From Portunus trituberculatus (lineage: Eukaryota > Arthropoda > Malacostraca > Decapoda > Portunidae), in NCBI RefSeq assembly GCF_017591435.1, contig NC_059295.1:33543926-33607925 (forward strand): 64,000 nucleotides of DNA, given 5' to 3'. The position numbers and the translations under genes were made by a program. Shown piece by piece: positions 25,498 to 36,844 of this stretch. The notes below the pieces were generated by a model. The model was given only the letters and a program-made list of their open reading frames with translations. It was not told the DNA's origin and searched no databases. Every line of letters starts with the position of its first letter. The stretch's first letter is position 1.

Positions 25498-25856
25498 ACA
25501 GGAAACCTCACTTAAGTCTGACCTGAATAAGCTGAAAATTGGATAAGTCAGACACTTTTTGGATCTTTTTTATTTTTTAGCCCGAGTGCACAAGTGCACT
25601 GGTTGGCAATATTTGCGCTTTGATTGAGTAATTTTTAAGCTACTTAGCTTATATACTAGCTAAAATATCCCTGGTAGCTGTACATCCTCCTTGTCCTTTG
25701 AAGAATTGTTCAAGCCATTAGAGATGCGAAATCAGTGTTTACACAGCTGCCTTAATGAACTGCATACCTTGATTGGTCTTTCATGAATTTGATCCTTGCC
25801 TCCTTCTGTATAGATAAGGACTACATAAGTCAGTAGAGGTAGAGGAGTTTCTATAT
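25498..25856. mobile_element. Possible pogo/Tigger-type MITE
   Basis: The left end CAGGAAACCTCACTTAAGTC, beside TA repeats, is loosely inverse to CATAAGTCAG...GAGGAGTTTCTA at the right. There is no transposase. The inverted match is weak. Confidence 0.3.
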
Positions 25857-26828
25857 GTAAGGCAGCTGACCTACAAACTCCTTGTGTTCCCTTATTCTTT
25901 TAATTAGTTTCACTGATTCTAATTGTGAGTACTTATTCTATAATACAAAAAGAAATAGCTTTGTACTTTTACTGTAGATTGTAGTAAAGGGATAATGATG
26001 AAATTTCCAAATACCTAGAAATATTTTTATCATTACCTCGGGCTAAAATGTGTGAGTTGGCTTTATTTTAAACACATGATCTTCTTTCTTTTTTATTTCT
26101 TATCCTTTTCTATGTTTCCACTCCAACCACAGTTGTTGTATCTATACAAATTTTCTAATTGAATTCTGAAATATTTTCTAAACAGTTTGAAAATTCAACA
26201 TTTTAACTTCTTTGGGTATAGTTTTCTATACCTCAAATATAAACATTTTGAGTTGAGTTTTGAGTTGTTTTATAGATGCCCTGATTTAGATAATATTTCA
26301 CTGATCATTTTTCTTTAATTTTCTTTCTTTTTTCTTTCTTTTTTCTTTCTTTCTCATAAGAAGGACCTCAAAAAGGTTGCTGTTGTTCATTTCAAGTTTT
26401 CTGATATGCTCCAGGTCATGGATTTATTACTTTTTTGTCAAAGATTTGCTAAACCTTAAACCTAATACTACTTACAGCATGGACTCTCCAAGTTTATTGC
26501 ATATTTCCTTGTAAGCTCGATCATAAGTAGTCTGCTATTTTTGCAACCCAGAATTTCTTAGATTTAAGCTCAGCTATATATACATGGTTACTAAGACAAC
26601 ACCATACTTTTTACACAGCTTCCTCACTAACCTAAGTCCATTTGTTATTGGACTTTGTCAGCTGTTGCTGCAGTGTGCTATAAAAAAAATGGTTATGTCA
26701 GTCAGCTCCTTTATTATTAGAATGTAGGGAAACTTTGAGACTATAACAGCTTTCAGAAGCCAGTTGATAGATGTTTCTAGACCAAGGCTTTTATGTTGCA
26801 ATTGCTGAATTCTCATGAATTTCAAGCT

Positions 26829-26829
<1 letters not shown>

Positions 26830-26880
<51 letters not shown>
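26830..26880. repeat. (GA)n microsatellite
   Basis: About 25 GA units. Confidence 0.98.
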
Positions 26881-26883
<3 letters not shown>

Positions 26884-27716
26884 GTGGAGGAGTTACTGTA
26901 AGTAGTCATCACCTATCTCTACTAAAAGAAAGTAGATAGACATAAATCAAAGTGAGTCAGCTAGGTAAGCCATCAGTGCATTAGATTTAGATTATCAGTT
27001 TTGAATTAATGTTATATAAACCATGCAAAGTTTGAAGAATAGAGCCTCATGTAGTATTAACTTTGAATAAAGAATTGGAATAAGAATTCAATGGAAAGAT
27101 TTTCAAAAATTAATGAATTAGTATTTTCTTTCTTTCAGGATATTTAATGTATTTATAGAATTTTTCCTACTTTTATATGTATAGTCAGCCACCAGCACAG
27201 CAGATGCACATAACATGTAGGCTTAGTGGTTCTTTTCTCCCTTGCCTGGCTCCCCTAACCTGCTCACAGTTTCACCAAGATGTTGTGGAAATTCCATGAG
27301 TTTATTTTGTTCTGAGATAATAATTTGTGTATGTATGTAGTGAATCTGGTTATATCCTTAAGGTTTTACATAATTTGATTTCTGAAGCAGGATTTAGTAA
27401 ACTCTCTGATCAAGATCTTTAGGTAAGACAGAATTTTACTGCATAACAAATAGCTTCTTTATTTACCATACACTATAAGAGTATTTACAACTATGATTTT
27501 TCTACATACTGAATATGTTCTACATATACAGAAAAAAATAATAAATATATAAATAAAAAAATAATAAAAAAAGCATATGTATCATAAATAATGCCATGTT
27601 ATCAATATTTATAAAACGCATTGGTATTTTCCACTAAATTTTGCAGTTTGACTCTCACTGTATTCATACTTAATTTGCAACTATCTGAATGATGTATTTC
27701 ATAATTAATAATGTAG

Positions 27717-27821
27717 AAAGGAAACCCCTGACAAAGGGAAAGACAATATAACATCTTCTGGAGCTCCTAGCTGGAAATTACCATTTTCTGGAAAATTCTT
27801 TGGAAAATCTCATATCAAAAG
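27717..27821 (+). other. Exon-like open segment, phase 2-2 (unconfirmed)
   Basis: It is bounded by AATAATGTAG and GTATCA, is 105 bases long and open in the phase the flanking channel exons would need (AG carried in, AG carried out). It would encode a hydrophilic 35-residue stretch containing KETPDKGKDNITSSGAPSW. The acceptor lacks a good pyrimidine tract and the donor is weak. Inclusion would place a charged insert inside IIS5, so it may well be chance. Confidence 0.25.
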
Positions 27822-28053
27822 GTATCAGAAGAGTTTACTGTTCATTTCCTGTTTTCATACTTATCTATTTTGATCATTTGCTTTTGATTTGTAAAAAAAA
27901 AAAAAAACCATTTATTTATTTTATTTTTTGTTTATTTATTCATTTATTTTATTTATTTATTTATTATTTTTTTTCAGTTGTCTATTTACTTATTTTTGTT
28001 TATTGTTTAAGTATGGCTGAGTTGTGGTTCACTCATTTTTCCTCTCTTTCTAG

Positions 28054-28171
28054 TATACTGGGCATGAATCTTTTCGGTTGCAAATTCTGCAAACAGAATG
28101 AGGACAATTCAACCTCTTGTGACCGCAAGAACTTTGACAGTCTGTTATGGGCCAGCATAACAGTGTTCCAG
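28054..28171 (+). CDS. Ca-alpha1T: T-type calcium channel alpha-1, domain II turret exon, form a
   Basis: It completes a serine, then reads ILGMNLFGCKFCKQNEDNST, SCDRKNFDSLLWASITVFQ. It spans the end of IIS5, the short extracellular turret with three cysteines and a possible glycosylation site (NST), and the first pore helix (DRKNFDSLLWA.VTVFQ, conserved with vertebrate Cav3). The acceptor is strong (CCTCTCTTTCTAG) and the donor weak (GTATTG). It enters in phase 2 and leaves in phase 0, the same as the exon at 39804-39960, so the two are interchangeable. This one is closer to the vertebrate form. Confidence 0.95.
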
Positions 28172-30898
28172 GTATTGCCTTTGTGTGAGAGTGCAGTACG
28201 GTTGTGATCTGTCTGCCCAAGAGAAGGTTGTGTTCATGTGTGTGAAGGACAGTGTCTCTGCATGCTGTCTCTTTAGAGCCAGCTGGCCAAATTATCATAC
28301 CTATTAAAAAGTTTTATTGATGACTGCTTGTTGTTGACTATATATAATAGTGATACTTTAGGATTTTTTTTTTTTTTATTGTCGTTAACAGCATAATAAA
28401 ATTTGAATAAAAAGTAAATCTATCCCATGTTCTTGAATCAAGATTACCAAGATGTGCACTTGAAATTCACCCCATTATAAAATATTCTTAAATAACCAGT
28501 CATTTTCATTGTGGAAACTTGTCATTGAAATCAGATTTACCAGAAATTGCAAAATTTAAGAAAAGCATATCTTTTTGTTCACTGAATAGAGGTTTCTTAA
28601 TTACAATCAGGAAAGAAATTAGATATATAGAAAATTATTCATATCTTTATGCTTTCTACATTTCTAAATAATTAGATGGTGTGCAGTGAATATTAAGAGC
28701 TATTAATCTTTATTTATGAAACTGCACATCAGAAACCTAAGGAGCACTTAAGTGGTCAGCAGCAATCAGTGCATCATTGCTTTTGGGTCGCCATGAAAAC
28801 ATCTTGGTAGATGCTATGAGTGAGAGGTTGTAGATGGTCGCCATAAAAATCTCCAGCCCAAGGTAAAGATGACCTCCTTGTAAGCCGAACTTGGATTGAA
28901 GGACTCAGCAAGTATTTTGCGAGTGTGTAAACACCAACCCACAGACTTCAGGTGTGTACTGTGTCACAATTACCTGGACGCCTCGCTTGAGCATCACTCT
29001 TTGCACTTGGTCACCTGTTTGGGGATGCCCGCACGATTACCTTGCTTTAGAGTCTTGGTGGCTTGCATATGTTGGTGCAGTACCTGTCAGACAGCTGCAA
29101 GTAGTTGCATCCCTCTATTGCTCATATTTACTCACTTTTTTCTGTAGGGATAAATATGATTAAAAGTATACAAATACCATAAAAATGCAGTCTCGTGAAG
29201 GGTTTTGAGTAACAAGCTTCTTGGACGTTACATGTTATTATTTACTTTTGTTTCAAAATTTGTTTGATTTAATTGTAAGAAAAAATAATTTTGCTTCAAA
29301 CTCAGAGAACTTAGCACAGCCAAATACTGCTGTGGCTAGTTCAACAAGATAAATTATGATTGAATGGATATTAACCTCGTTATGAAAACCTCACATACAT
29401 ATATACTACATATAGTACATATGTGTATTTACATTTCAGTTTTCACATTATGCTTTTTGCTTTGTATATTATGGAGAATTGTTATTCTTTACAACCATGA
29501 GTGATTTGTGCTTTGCCAGTGATTGCTAGGCAGCATTTATGATTGATGTAATAATAATTTACATGGATTGCAAGATCAGCTTTCAAAATTTGATTCTTTT
29601 ATTATTGTATAGTTTTATGTACATTTGTACTTAAAAAAAGACATCATTTGATTAATTTCAATATTTAATGTGGATGGAAACTGCTGAATTGATGTGAAGA
29701 CAAAAATTTACCAGTGGCAACAGCCGACAGTTAATGATGTTGCTTCACTACAGCTTAATAAGGCCATTGTTATCAGCTATAACACGAAAATTATCAGAAA
29801 ACTTTGATATATGCAGCTACAATCAGCTTAGCTTTTGCTGCCAGATTTTCTTTTAAATGGTCAGTCTTGTTTTGCCTGGTATTCTGTCATTGATCTGTCA
29901 TGCTTAGTGTAGAAGATAGTTGTGGGAATGGAGATCTTTTATGTAAAATGTATTCAGTCATGACAATGACTGTAATGAATTAAGAGATGCAAGAGTTGAA
30001 AATGTTGAAGTCTGAAATTCAGAGACTGAGAGATAATGATGATAGTAGGATATACTAAGGATAATGAGTTATATCTGGAGGACTGGCCTTTCTTTGGGAA
30101 TTCCATCAAATTATGCTTGTTTTGCCAAAGAGTTATGGCAAAATCTTGCTTTTGACATACCTAGGTAACAGTACATATATTGAAATTTCTTAAGATATAA
30201 TCATCTCAGCTATTTAGAAACCACAGGTAATGGTGAAGAATCGAGCATGTTACTCTGTTATTTTGTGGGATGTAAATCTATTCAATGAGGTCAAAGCAGA
30301 ACAGAGTAAATCCCACACCAATATGTACTTGTGAAAATCAAATTATTTTACCTCATAATTTTAAGAAAAAGTATATGCTTCTCAGTGGATCGGATTACTC
30401 ATCTAGCATGGACTTAGACCTTGTGAGAATGTGAAAATAACCTATTTTTTATCATTATGACACACTACAAAATGATCGTCATGCATTCAGTAATGCTTAA
30501 GTTGCTTATATATGATGAGTTCAATGAACTTGGACACTGAAAAACAGCATTTTTTTTTATTTATTTATTTTATTTTATTTATTTATTTATTTTTTTTTTC
30601 TTTTAAGTTTTCTCATAAATATGATATGGATTGTATAGTTACTCACAGGTAATGTCACACATTTGTTTATAATTATCAACTGTGGCTTGAATTATACAAA
30701 ACATATACTGTGCTTCATTTCAATGATGAGTATTGTTTATTTAAAGTCTTGATGTACCAATAGAAAAAATATATAGTGTGGTGTACGCTGTTCTTTGGTA
30801 CATGGTATAGCCTACATCCATTTTCTTATACAGAACCATCTTGAAATAATTCTCACTTATTGAATGTAGGAACAAAGTGAACATAAGGGAACTTTTTT

Positions 30899-30905
30899 AC
30901 ACACA

Positions 30906-30946
<41 letters not shown>
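30899..30946. repeat. (AC)n at the 5' truncation point of a LINE
   Basis: About 24 AC units with one AT interruption, immediately before the truncated LINE. Confidence 0.97.
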
Positions 30947-30948
<2 letters not shown>

Positions 30949-31775
30949 TTGAACCCCATATTTGATATTGTGGAAACCTCCATACGAACAGGATTAGTCC
31001 CGAAAGAGTGGAAAAGAGCTGATATTGTGCCTATATATAAGAATGGTAGTAGAATGGAACCGTTAAATTACAGACCAGTATCGTTGACTAGTATATTGTG
31101 CAAGGTATGTAAAGAAGTAATTAAAGCCAAGTGGAGTGAGTATCTAGAAAGTGAAAACATTCTGAGTGAAAGGCAGTTTGGTTTCAGAAAAGGAAGATTG
31201 TGTGTATCCAATTATGTTTTTATTCAAGAGTGACTGACATACTACAACATAGAGAGGGATGGGTGGATGCTATTTACCTGGACTCGAGAAAGGCCTTTGA
31301 TAAAGTGCCACACAATAGACTGATGTGGAAACTAAAGAAAATTGGAGGAGTAAGTGATAAACTAGCAAAATGGATGGAAAATTAATTAGTGGGAAGAGAA
31401 ATGCGAACAGTGGTGAAGGGAAGGAAGTCCGAGTGGAAGAAGGTAACCAGTGGAGTTCCACAAGGGTCAGTGCTTGGTCCCATCATGTTTTTGATTTATG
31501 TTAATGATATGCCAGTAGGAATAGACAGTTACATGAATATGTTCGCGAACGATACCAAAATTATGAGGAGAGTAAAGAATGTGGAAGATTGTAACAAGCT
31601 ACAGGAAGATCTTGATAAAATATATGAGTGGAGTAAAGAATGGCAGATGGAATTCAATATAAACAAGAGCCATGTTATGAAAATGGGAAGAAGTAGATAC
31701 AGACCAAACAGGGATTACAGGCTGGGTGATGAGAAAATTGAAGAGACCAATGAGGAGAAAGACTTAGGAGTAATA
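30947..31775 (+). mobile_element. CR1-like LINE, family B, part before a nested insertion
   Basis: It encodes reverse transcriptase from the region WKRADIVPIYKNGSR and LNYRPVSLTSILCK through QFGFRKGRLC, AFDKVPHNRLMWKLKKIGG, SGVPQGSVLGPIMFLIYVND and FANDTKI, where FADD is expected, then WQMEFNINKSHVMKMGRS and RLGDEKIEETNEEKDLGV. Frameshifts and the Asp-to-Asn change in the catalytic motif make it dead. It is 5' truncated at (AC)n and continues at 32342. Confidence 0.93.
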
Positions 31776-32306
31776 TGGCTCTCATGTCTGGGGGGGATCC
31801 ACACACACAGCTTTACTAAACAGGGTGGAATCTAAAGCTTTTCGTCTTATCAACTCTTCTCCTCTAACTGACTGTCTTGATTCTTCAAGTCACCGCCGCA
31901 ATGTTGCATCTTTATCTGTCTTCTACCGCTGTTTTCATGCTGTCTGCTCTTCTGAACTTGCTAACTGCATGCCTTCCCCCCTCCTGCGGCCTCGCTGCAC
32001 AAGACTCTCTACTTCTTCTCATCCCTATTCTGTCCATCTTCCTAATGCAAGAGTTAACCAGTATCTTCACTCCTTCATTCCCTACACTGGTAAACTCTGG
32101 AACTCTCTACCTGTGTCTGTATTTCCACCTGCCTATGACTTAAACTCTTTCAAAAGAGGAGTGTCAAGACACCTCTTACGTTAACTGGACCCTCCTTTTA
32201 GATTTTTTTGTTTTTTCTCTTTATACTATTCCTCTTAACAGGGCCTGGCAACCAGCGGGATTTTTTTTTTTCCAACTTTGTTTTCCCTTGGCCAGTGCCC
32301 TTGTAA

Positions 32307-32341
<35 letters not shown>
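31776..32341 (+). mobile_element. Second LINE family, 3' end nested in a family B copy
   Basis: It encodes the C-terminal end of a different non-LTR ORF2 (KAFRLINSSPLTDCLDSSSH, PYSVHLPNARVNQYLHSFIP, GKLWNSLPVSVFPPAYDLNS, FKRGVSRHLLR), then a 3' UTR ending TTCCCTTGGCCAGTGCCC and 33 A residues. The poly(A) tail distinguishes it from the (AC)n-tailed families. It interrupts the family B frame between DLGV and the QNTLSPEKHINKIF region. Target-site duplication could not be resolved. Clade not determined. Confidence 0.9.
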
Positions 32342-32344
<3 letters not shown>

Positions 32345-32955
32345 ATGCAAAACACTTTGTCACCGGAGAAACATATTAACAAGATATTTGGGAAAACATA
32401 TAACATGCTTCAAAATATTGGCCTTACATTCCATTACCTAGATGAAGGAATGATGAAGAAGATATTATGCACCTTAATAAGACCGCAGTTAGAATATGCA
32501 GCTTGCTTCTGGTCACCGCATATGAAGAAAAATGTGAAGAAGGTGGAAATGGTACAGAGGCTGGGAGTTAGACTATGAGGCTGGGAGTTAGACTATGAGG
32601 AAAGACTGAGGAAACTGGGGCTGACCACATTAGAAGAGAGAAGAACAAGAGGAGACATGATAACTATGTATAAATTGGTGAACAAGATTGACATATTGGA
32701 CAGAAAATTGATAAAGGTGACCACAAGTAATTATCTCCGAGGACATGGAAAAAAAACTAATAAAAGACATCTGTCTAAATGACGTGAGAAAGTAGAGTTT
32801 CCTGCATCGTAGTATTGATAAGTGGAATAAACTGAGCAGTGATGTCGTTGACGCAGTGTGTGTCAATCAAATGAAAGAGAGATATGACAGGAGTGGACAA
32901 GGAGACAGGACACAGAGAGCTTAGCTCGGGCCCTGTAATGCACAAATAGGTAAAT
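32342..32955 (+). mobile_element. CR1-like LINE, family B, part after the nested insertion
   Basis: It continues with LSPEKHINKIFGKTYNMLQN, MMKKILCTLIRPQLEYAACF, WSPHMKKNVKKVEMVQRLG, then the C-terminal domain in shifted frames, and a tail CACAAATAGGTAAATAC into a short (AC)n. It contains a local 20-base duplication (GGCTGGGAGTTAGACTATGA at about 32561 and 32580). Confidence 0.92.
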
Positions 32956-32970
32956 ACACACACACACACA
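32956..32970. repeat. Short (AC)n junction between LINE copies
   Basis: Seven AC units between a family B tail and a truncated family A copy. Confidence 0.95.
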
Positions 32971-33275
32971 TCTGATACAAGTTTATGAATTGATGAATGG
33001 AATGGATCAAGTGGATAATGAGGAACTGATCTTGAGAGAGGAATGTGACATTCAAAGTGCAAGATCACATAGTAAAAAATTGAGGAAGGGAAGATGTCTG
33101 AGATGTTAAAAAATAGTTTCCCGCAAAGATGTGTTGAGACGTGGAATAGTTTGAATGAAGAAGTGGTGTTAGCAATGAGTGTGCATAGTTTTAAAGAAAA
33201 GTTGGATAAGTGTAGATATGGAGACGGGGCCACACGAGCGTAAAGTCCAGGTCCTGTAAAACTATAACTAGGTAA

Positions 33276-33278
<3 letters not shown>
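32971..33278 (+). mobile_element. CR1-like LINE, family A 3' fragment
   Basis: It starts inside LIQVYELMNGMDQVDNEELI, runs to the C-terminus YGDGATRA and the 3' UTR, and ends AACTAGGTAAATAC into (AC)n. It is one of the shortest copies in the chain. Confidence 0.9.

Positions 33279-33320
<42 letters not shown>
33279..33320. repeat. (AC)n junction between LINE copies
   Basis: About 21 AC units between a family A tail and a truncated family C copy. Confidence 0.97.
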
Positions 33321-33322
<2 letters not shown>

Positions 33323-35182
33323 GTTACAAAAGAGCAAGAAATGAATATGTGTTGATTAGAAGAGAAGAAAGAAAGAAACAAGAAAAGGATATAATTGATA
33401 AATGTAAAGACCAACCAAGGCTTTTTTACAGACATGTGAACAACAACATCAAAAATAGAGAAAGTATTGAAAGTTTAGAAGTAAATGGAGTATGCAGTGA
33501 GGATCCCAGGGAAATGGCAGAGGCTATGAATGGATGCTTTCGGAAGGTATTCACAAAGGAGACTGCTTTTGACAAACCACTGGTAATGGAACAGAAAGGG
33601 ATTATGAAGGAGTTTCAAGTAACTATGGAGGAGATCAAGAATATGATGGGGAGTTTAGAAGTGAGAAAAGCTGTGGGACCTGATGGGGTATCAGGATGGA
33701 TTTTAAGAGAATGCAGGAGCAACTGGCAGAAAAAGTTTGTGAAGTAATTGATGCCTCATTAAGGGAAGGTGTAGTGCCCCAAGACTGGAAAAGAGCTAAC
33801 ATTGTCCCAATTTATAAATCAGGTAACAAGAGAGACCCATTGAACTATAGACCAGTGTCACTTACAAGTGTGGTAGCTAAGATGTGTGAGAGGGTGGTGA
33901 AGAATAGATGGACAGACTTCTTGGAGAAAAATGACATACTTTGTGAGTGTCAATTTGGTTTTAGAAAAGGGCGTTCATGCACGACAAACCTGATATGTTA
34001 CTATTCGAGGGTGATAGATGTAATACAGGAAAGAGATGGTTGGGCTGATGGAATATATCTGGATTTAAAAAAGGCCTTTGATAAGGTACCACACCGGAGA
34101 CTGATCTGGAAACTTGAAATGGTAGGAGGAGTGCATGGCAGTTTACTAAAATGGATGGAAGACTTTTGGTAGGAAGAGAAATGAGAACAATAATTAAGGA
34201 CAGACCATCAGAATGGGGCTTGGTGGAGAGTGGAGTTCCACAGGGATCAGTGTTGGCACCAGTAATGTTTGCAGTCTACATAAATGACATGGTGGATGGG
34301 GTGTCCAGTTATGTGAGCCTATTTGCAGACGATGCAAAATTGTTAAGAAAAGTGAGATGTGACAAAGATTGCGAACTACTCCAGGAAGACTTGGACAGAA
34401 TATGGAAATGGAGCTGTACATGGCAAATGGAGTTCAACACGACAAAATGCAAGAAATTAGAGTTTGGCAAGAGTGAAAGAAGAATCAGGAGTATGTACAA
34501 GATAGGAAATGAAGACATAAAAACCAGTCATGAAGAAAAAGACCTTGGGGTGACAATTACCAATGACCTATCGCCAGAGAGACATATAAACAAAATAATT
34601 GGAGAAGTATTGAACTTATTGAGGAACATAAGAGTGGCGTTCGTATATTTAGATGAAGAAATGATGAAGAAAATAATTACTGCAATGATAAGACCAAGGC
34701 TTGAATATGCAACAATACAGTGGGCTCGAACTTAAAGAAACACATAAGGAAACTAGAGAAAGTACAGAGGGCTGCAACAAAAATGGTGCCTGACTTAAGA
34801 GATTTGACTTATGAAGACAGACTGAACAGAATGCAACTTCCGACCCTGGAAAACAGAAGAGAAAGGGAGACCTGATAGCAATATACAGAGTGATGATTGG
34901 CATGGAAAAATGGATAGGGAAGATCTGTGTATGTGGAATGAAAGAATGTCGAGAGGGCATGGGAAAAACTAAAATGGCCACTTATAGGAGAGATGTGAAA
35001 AAATATAGCTTCCCTCATAGAAGGGTGGAAGCATGGAATAGTTTAGACGTGGAAGTGGTCAACGCAAGGAATATTCATGATTTTAAGAAAAAGCTGGACA
35101 TTAGTAGATATGGAGACGGGACAGTACGAGCATAGCTCTTTTCCCGTATGTTACAATTAGGTAAATACAATTAGGTAAATAC
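33321..35182 (+). mobile_element. CR1-like LINE, family C
   Basis: It encodes RARNEYVLIRREERKKQEKD (region before RT), MAEAMNGCFRKVFTKETAFD, KAVGPDGVSGWILREC, WKRANIVPIYKSGNKRDPLN, QFGFRKGRSCTTNLICYYSR, AFDKVPHRRLIWKLEMVGG, SGVPQGSVLAPVMFAVYIND, an intact FADDAKL and the CR1-type C-terminal domain. Breaks: a frameshift in the REC-R region, one at GACTTTTGG (about 34167) and one at GCTCGAACTT (about 34730). The tail is two copies of AATTAGGTAAATAC, then (AC)4. Confidence 0.94.
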
Positions 35183-35189
35183 ACACACA

Positions 35190-36102
35190 GAGGGAGTGAA
35201 CAGCTACATAAATCTGTTTGCAGACGATGCGAAACTGTGCAGAGTCATTAAACAAAAATAGGATTGTGAAATACTACAGGAAGACTTAAACAAGATCTAG
35301 AAATGGAGTAAAAAATGGGAGATGGAATTCAACGTGGATAAAAGCCATGTCATGGAAATGGAAAAAGTGAAAGACGACCAGTGGAAATCTATAAGATGGG
35401 AGATGGAGTAGAACTAGAAAAAGTAAAAAAGGAAAAGGACTTGGGTGTGACAATGGAAGAAAACAATCAACTAGTAAGCCATATTGATAGAATTTTCAGA
35501 GAGATGTATAATTTGCTAAGGAATATTGGATTAGCATTTCACTATATGGACAAAGAAATTATGAAGAAATTGATAAGTACTATAATAAGATCCAGATTGG
35601 AATATGCAGGAGTTGTGTGGACCCCCCATAAAAAGAAACACATAAGGAAATTGGAGAGACTACAAAAAATGGCTACAAGAATGGTTCCAGAATTTAAAGG
35701 GATGACATATGAGGAGAGACTAAAAGCAATGGATCTACCAACCCTGGAACAGAGAAGAGAGAGAGGGGATCTGATACAAGTTTATAAATTGATTAACGGA
35801 ATGGATCAAGTGGATAATGAGAAACTAATCCTGAGAGAAGAATATGACATTAGAAGCACAAGATTGCATAGTAAGTTACAAACTGAGGAAGGGAAGATGT
35901 CTGAGAGATGTTAAAAAATTTAGTTTCCCACAGAGATGTGTTGAGACTTGGAACAGTTTGAGTGAGGAAGTGGTGTCAGCAAAGAGTGTATACATAGTTT
36001 TAAAGAAAAATTGGATAAGTGTAGATATGGAGACGGGGTCACACGAGCATAAAGCCCAGGCCCTGTAAAACTACAACTAGGTAAATACAACTAGGTAAAT
36101 AC
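35190..36102 (+). mobile_element. CR1-like LINE, family A
   Basis: It starts EGVNSYINLFADDAKLCRVI, 5' truncated against a short ACACACAC, and continues through VDKSHVMEM, EKVKKEKDLGVTMEENNQLV, LEYAGVVWTPHKKKHIRKLE and the C-terminal domain. It carries an in-frame stop (AAACAAAAATAGG) and later frameshifts. It ends with two copies of ACAACTAGGTAAATAC. Confidence 0.93.
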
Positions 36103-36107
36103 ACACA

Positions 36108-36114
36108 TATATAC

Positions 36115-36204
<90 letters not shown>
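36108..36204. repeat. (TA)n microsatellite after a LINE tail
   Basis: An ACACAC tail passes through ATATATACAT into about 45 TA units. Confidence 0.97.
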
Positions 36205-36208
<4 letters not shown>

Positions 36209-36839
36209 TGAAAAGAGGTTGGAAAAACTGGGATTAAATACATAGATGTATAGCAGCGTGGAACAAACTTGGTGGTTAATTGGTGTGTGCAAAGACCATA
36301 CATAAATTTAAGCAAAATTATGATAGAAACAGATTGGGAGGCAGGACAGCATGAGCCTAGTGTGGCTCTTTTCCAGTATCTCACAACTTTCGACAGAGTA
36401 CCACATAAAAGACTCCATGGAAAGTAGAATACATGGGAGGAATAAAGGGAAATACCTTAAATTGGATGACAGACTACTTAAAAGATAGAGAAATGAGGGC
36501 AATGATAAGAGACACCTCATCAACTTGGAGTACAGTTACCAGCGGTGTAACACAGGGTTCGTTGCTGGCACCAGTTAAGTTCCAAGTATATATTAACAAT
36601 ATACAAGAGGGTTTGAGTAGCTACATAAATTTGTTTGCAGATAATGCAAAACTTTTGAGAGTAGTAAGAAATATTGAGGACTGTATGGAGTTGCAGAATG
36701 ATATGGACAAGATAAGGGAATGGAGCCAAAGTGGAAATTAGAAACTAATACCAGAAAATGCCATGTAATGGAAATGAGTATGAAGACATGTCACTATGAG
36801 CCCTGCTCAAACCATGTAATATACAACTAGGTAAATACA
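36205..36839 (+). mobile_element. CR1-like LINE, family D fragments
   Basis: A short piece of C-terminal/3' UTR sequence (36205-36390) is followed by an RT segment with AFDR-VPHKRL-like sequence, GGIKGNTLNWMTDYLKDREM, TSGVTQGSLLAPVKFQVYIN, FADNAKLLRVVRN (Asp-to-Asn in the catalytic pair) and the 3' end AACTAGGTAAATACAC. It is rearranged and dead. Confidence 0.85.
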
Positions 36840-36844
36840 CACTT

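Noticed and set aside
33301..34735. Host gene encoding a reverse-transcriptase-like protein
   Set aside because: Frame breaks, several nearby copies and microsatellite flanks show these are LINE copies, not a domesticated gene.
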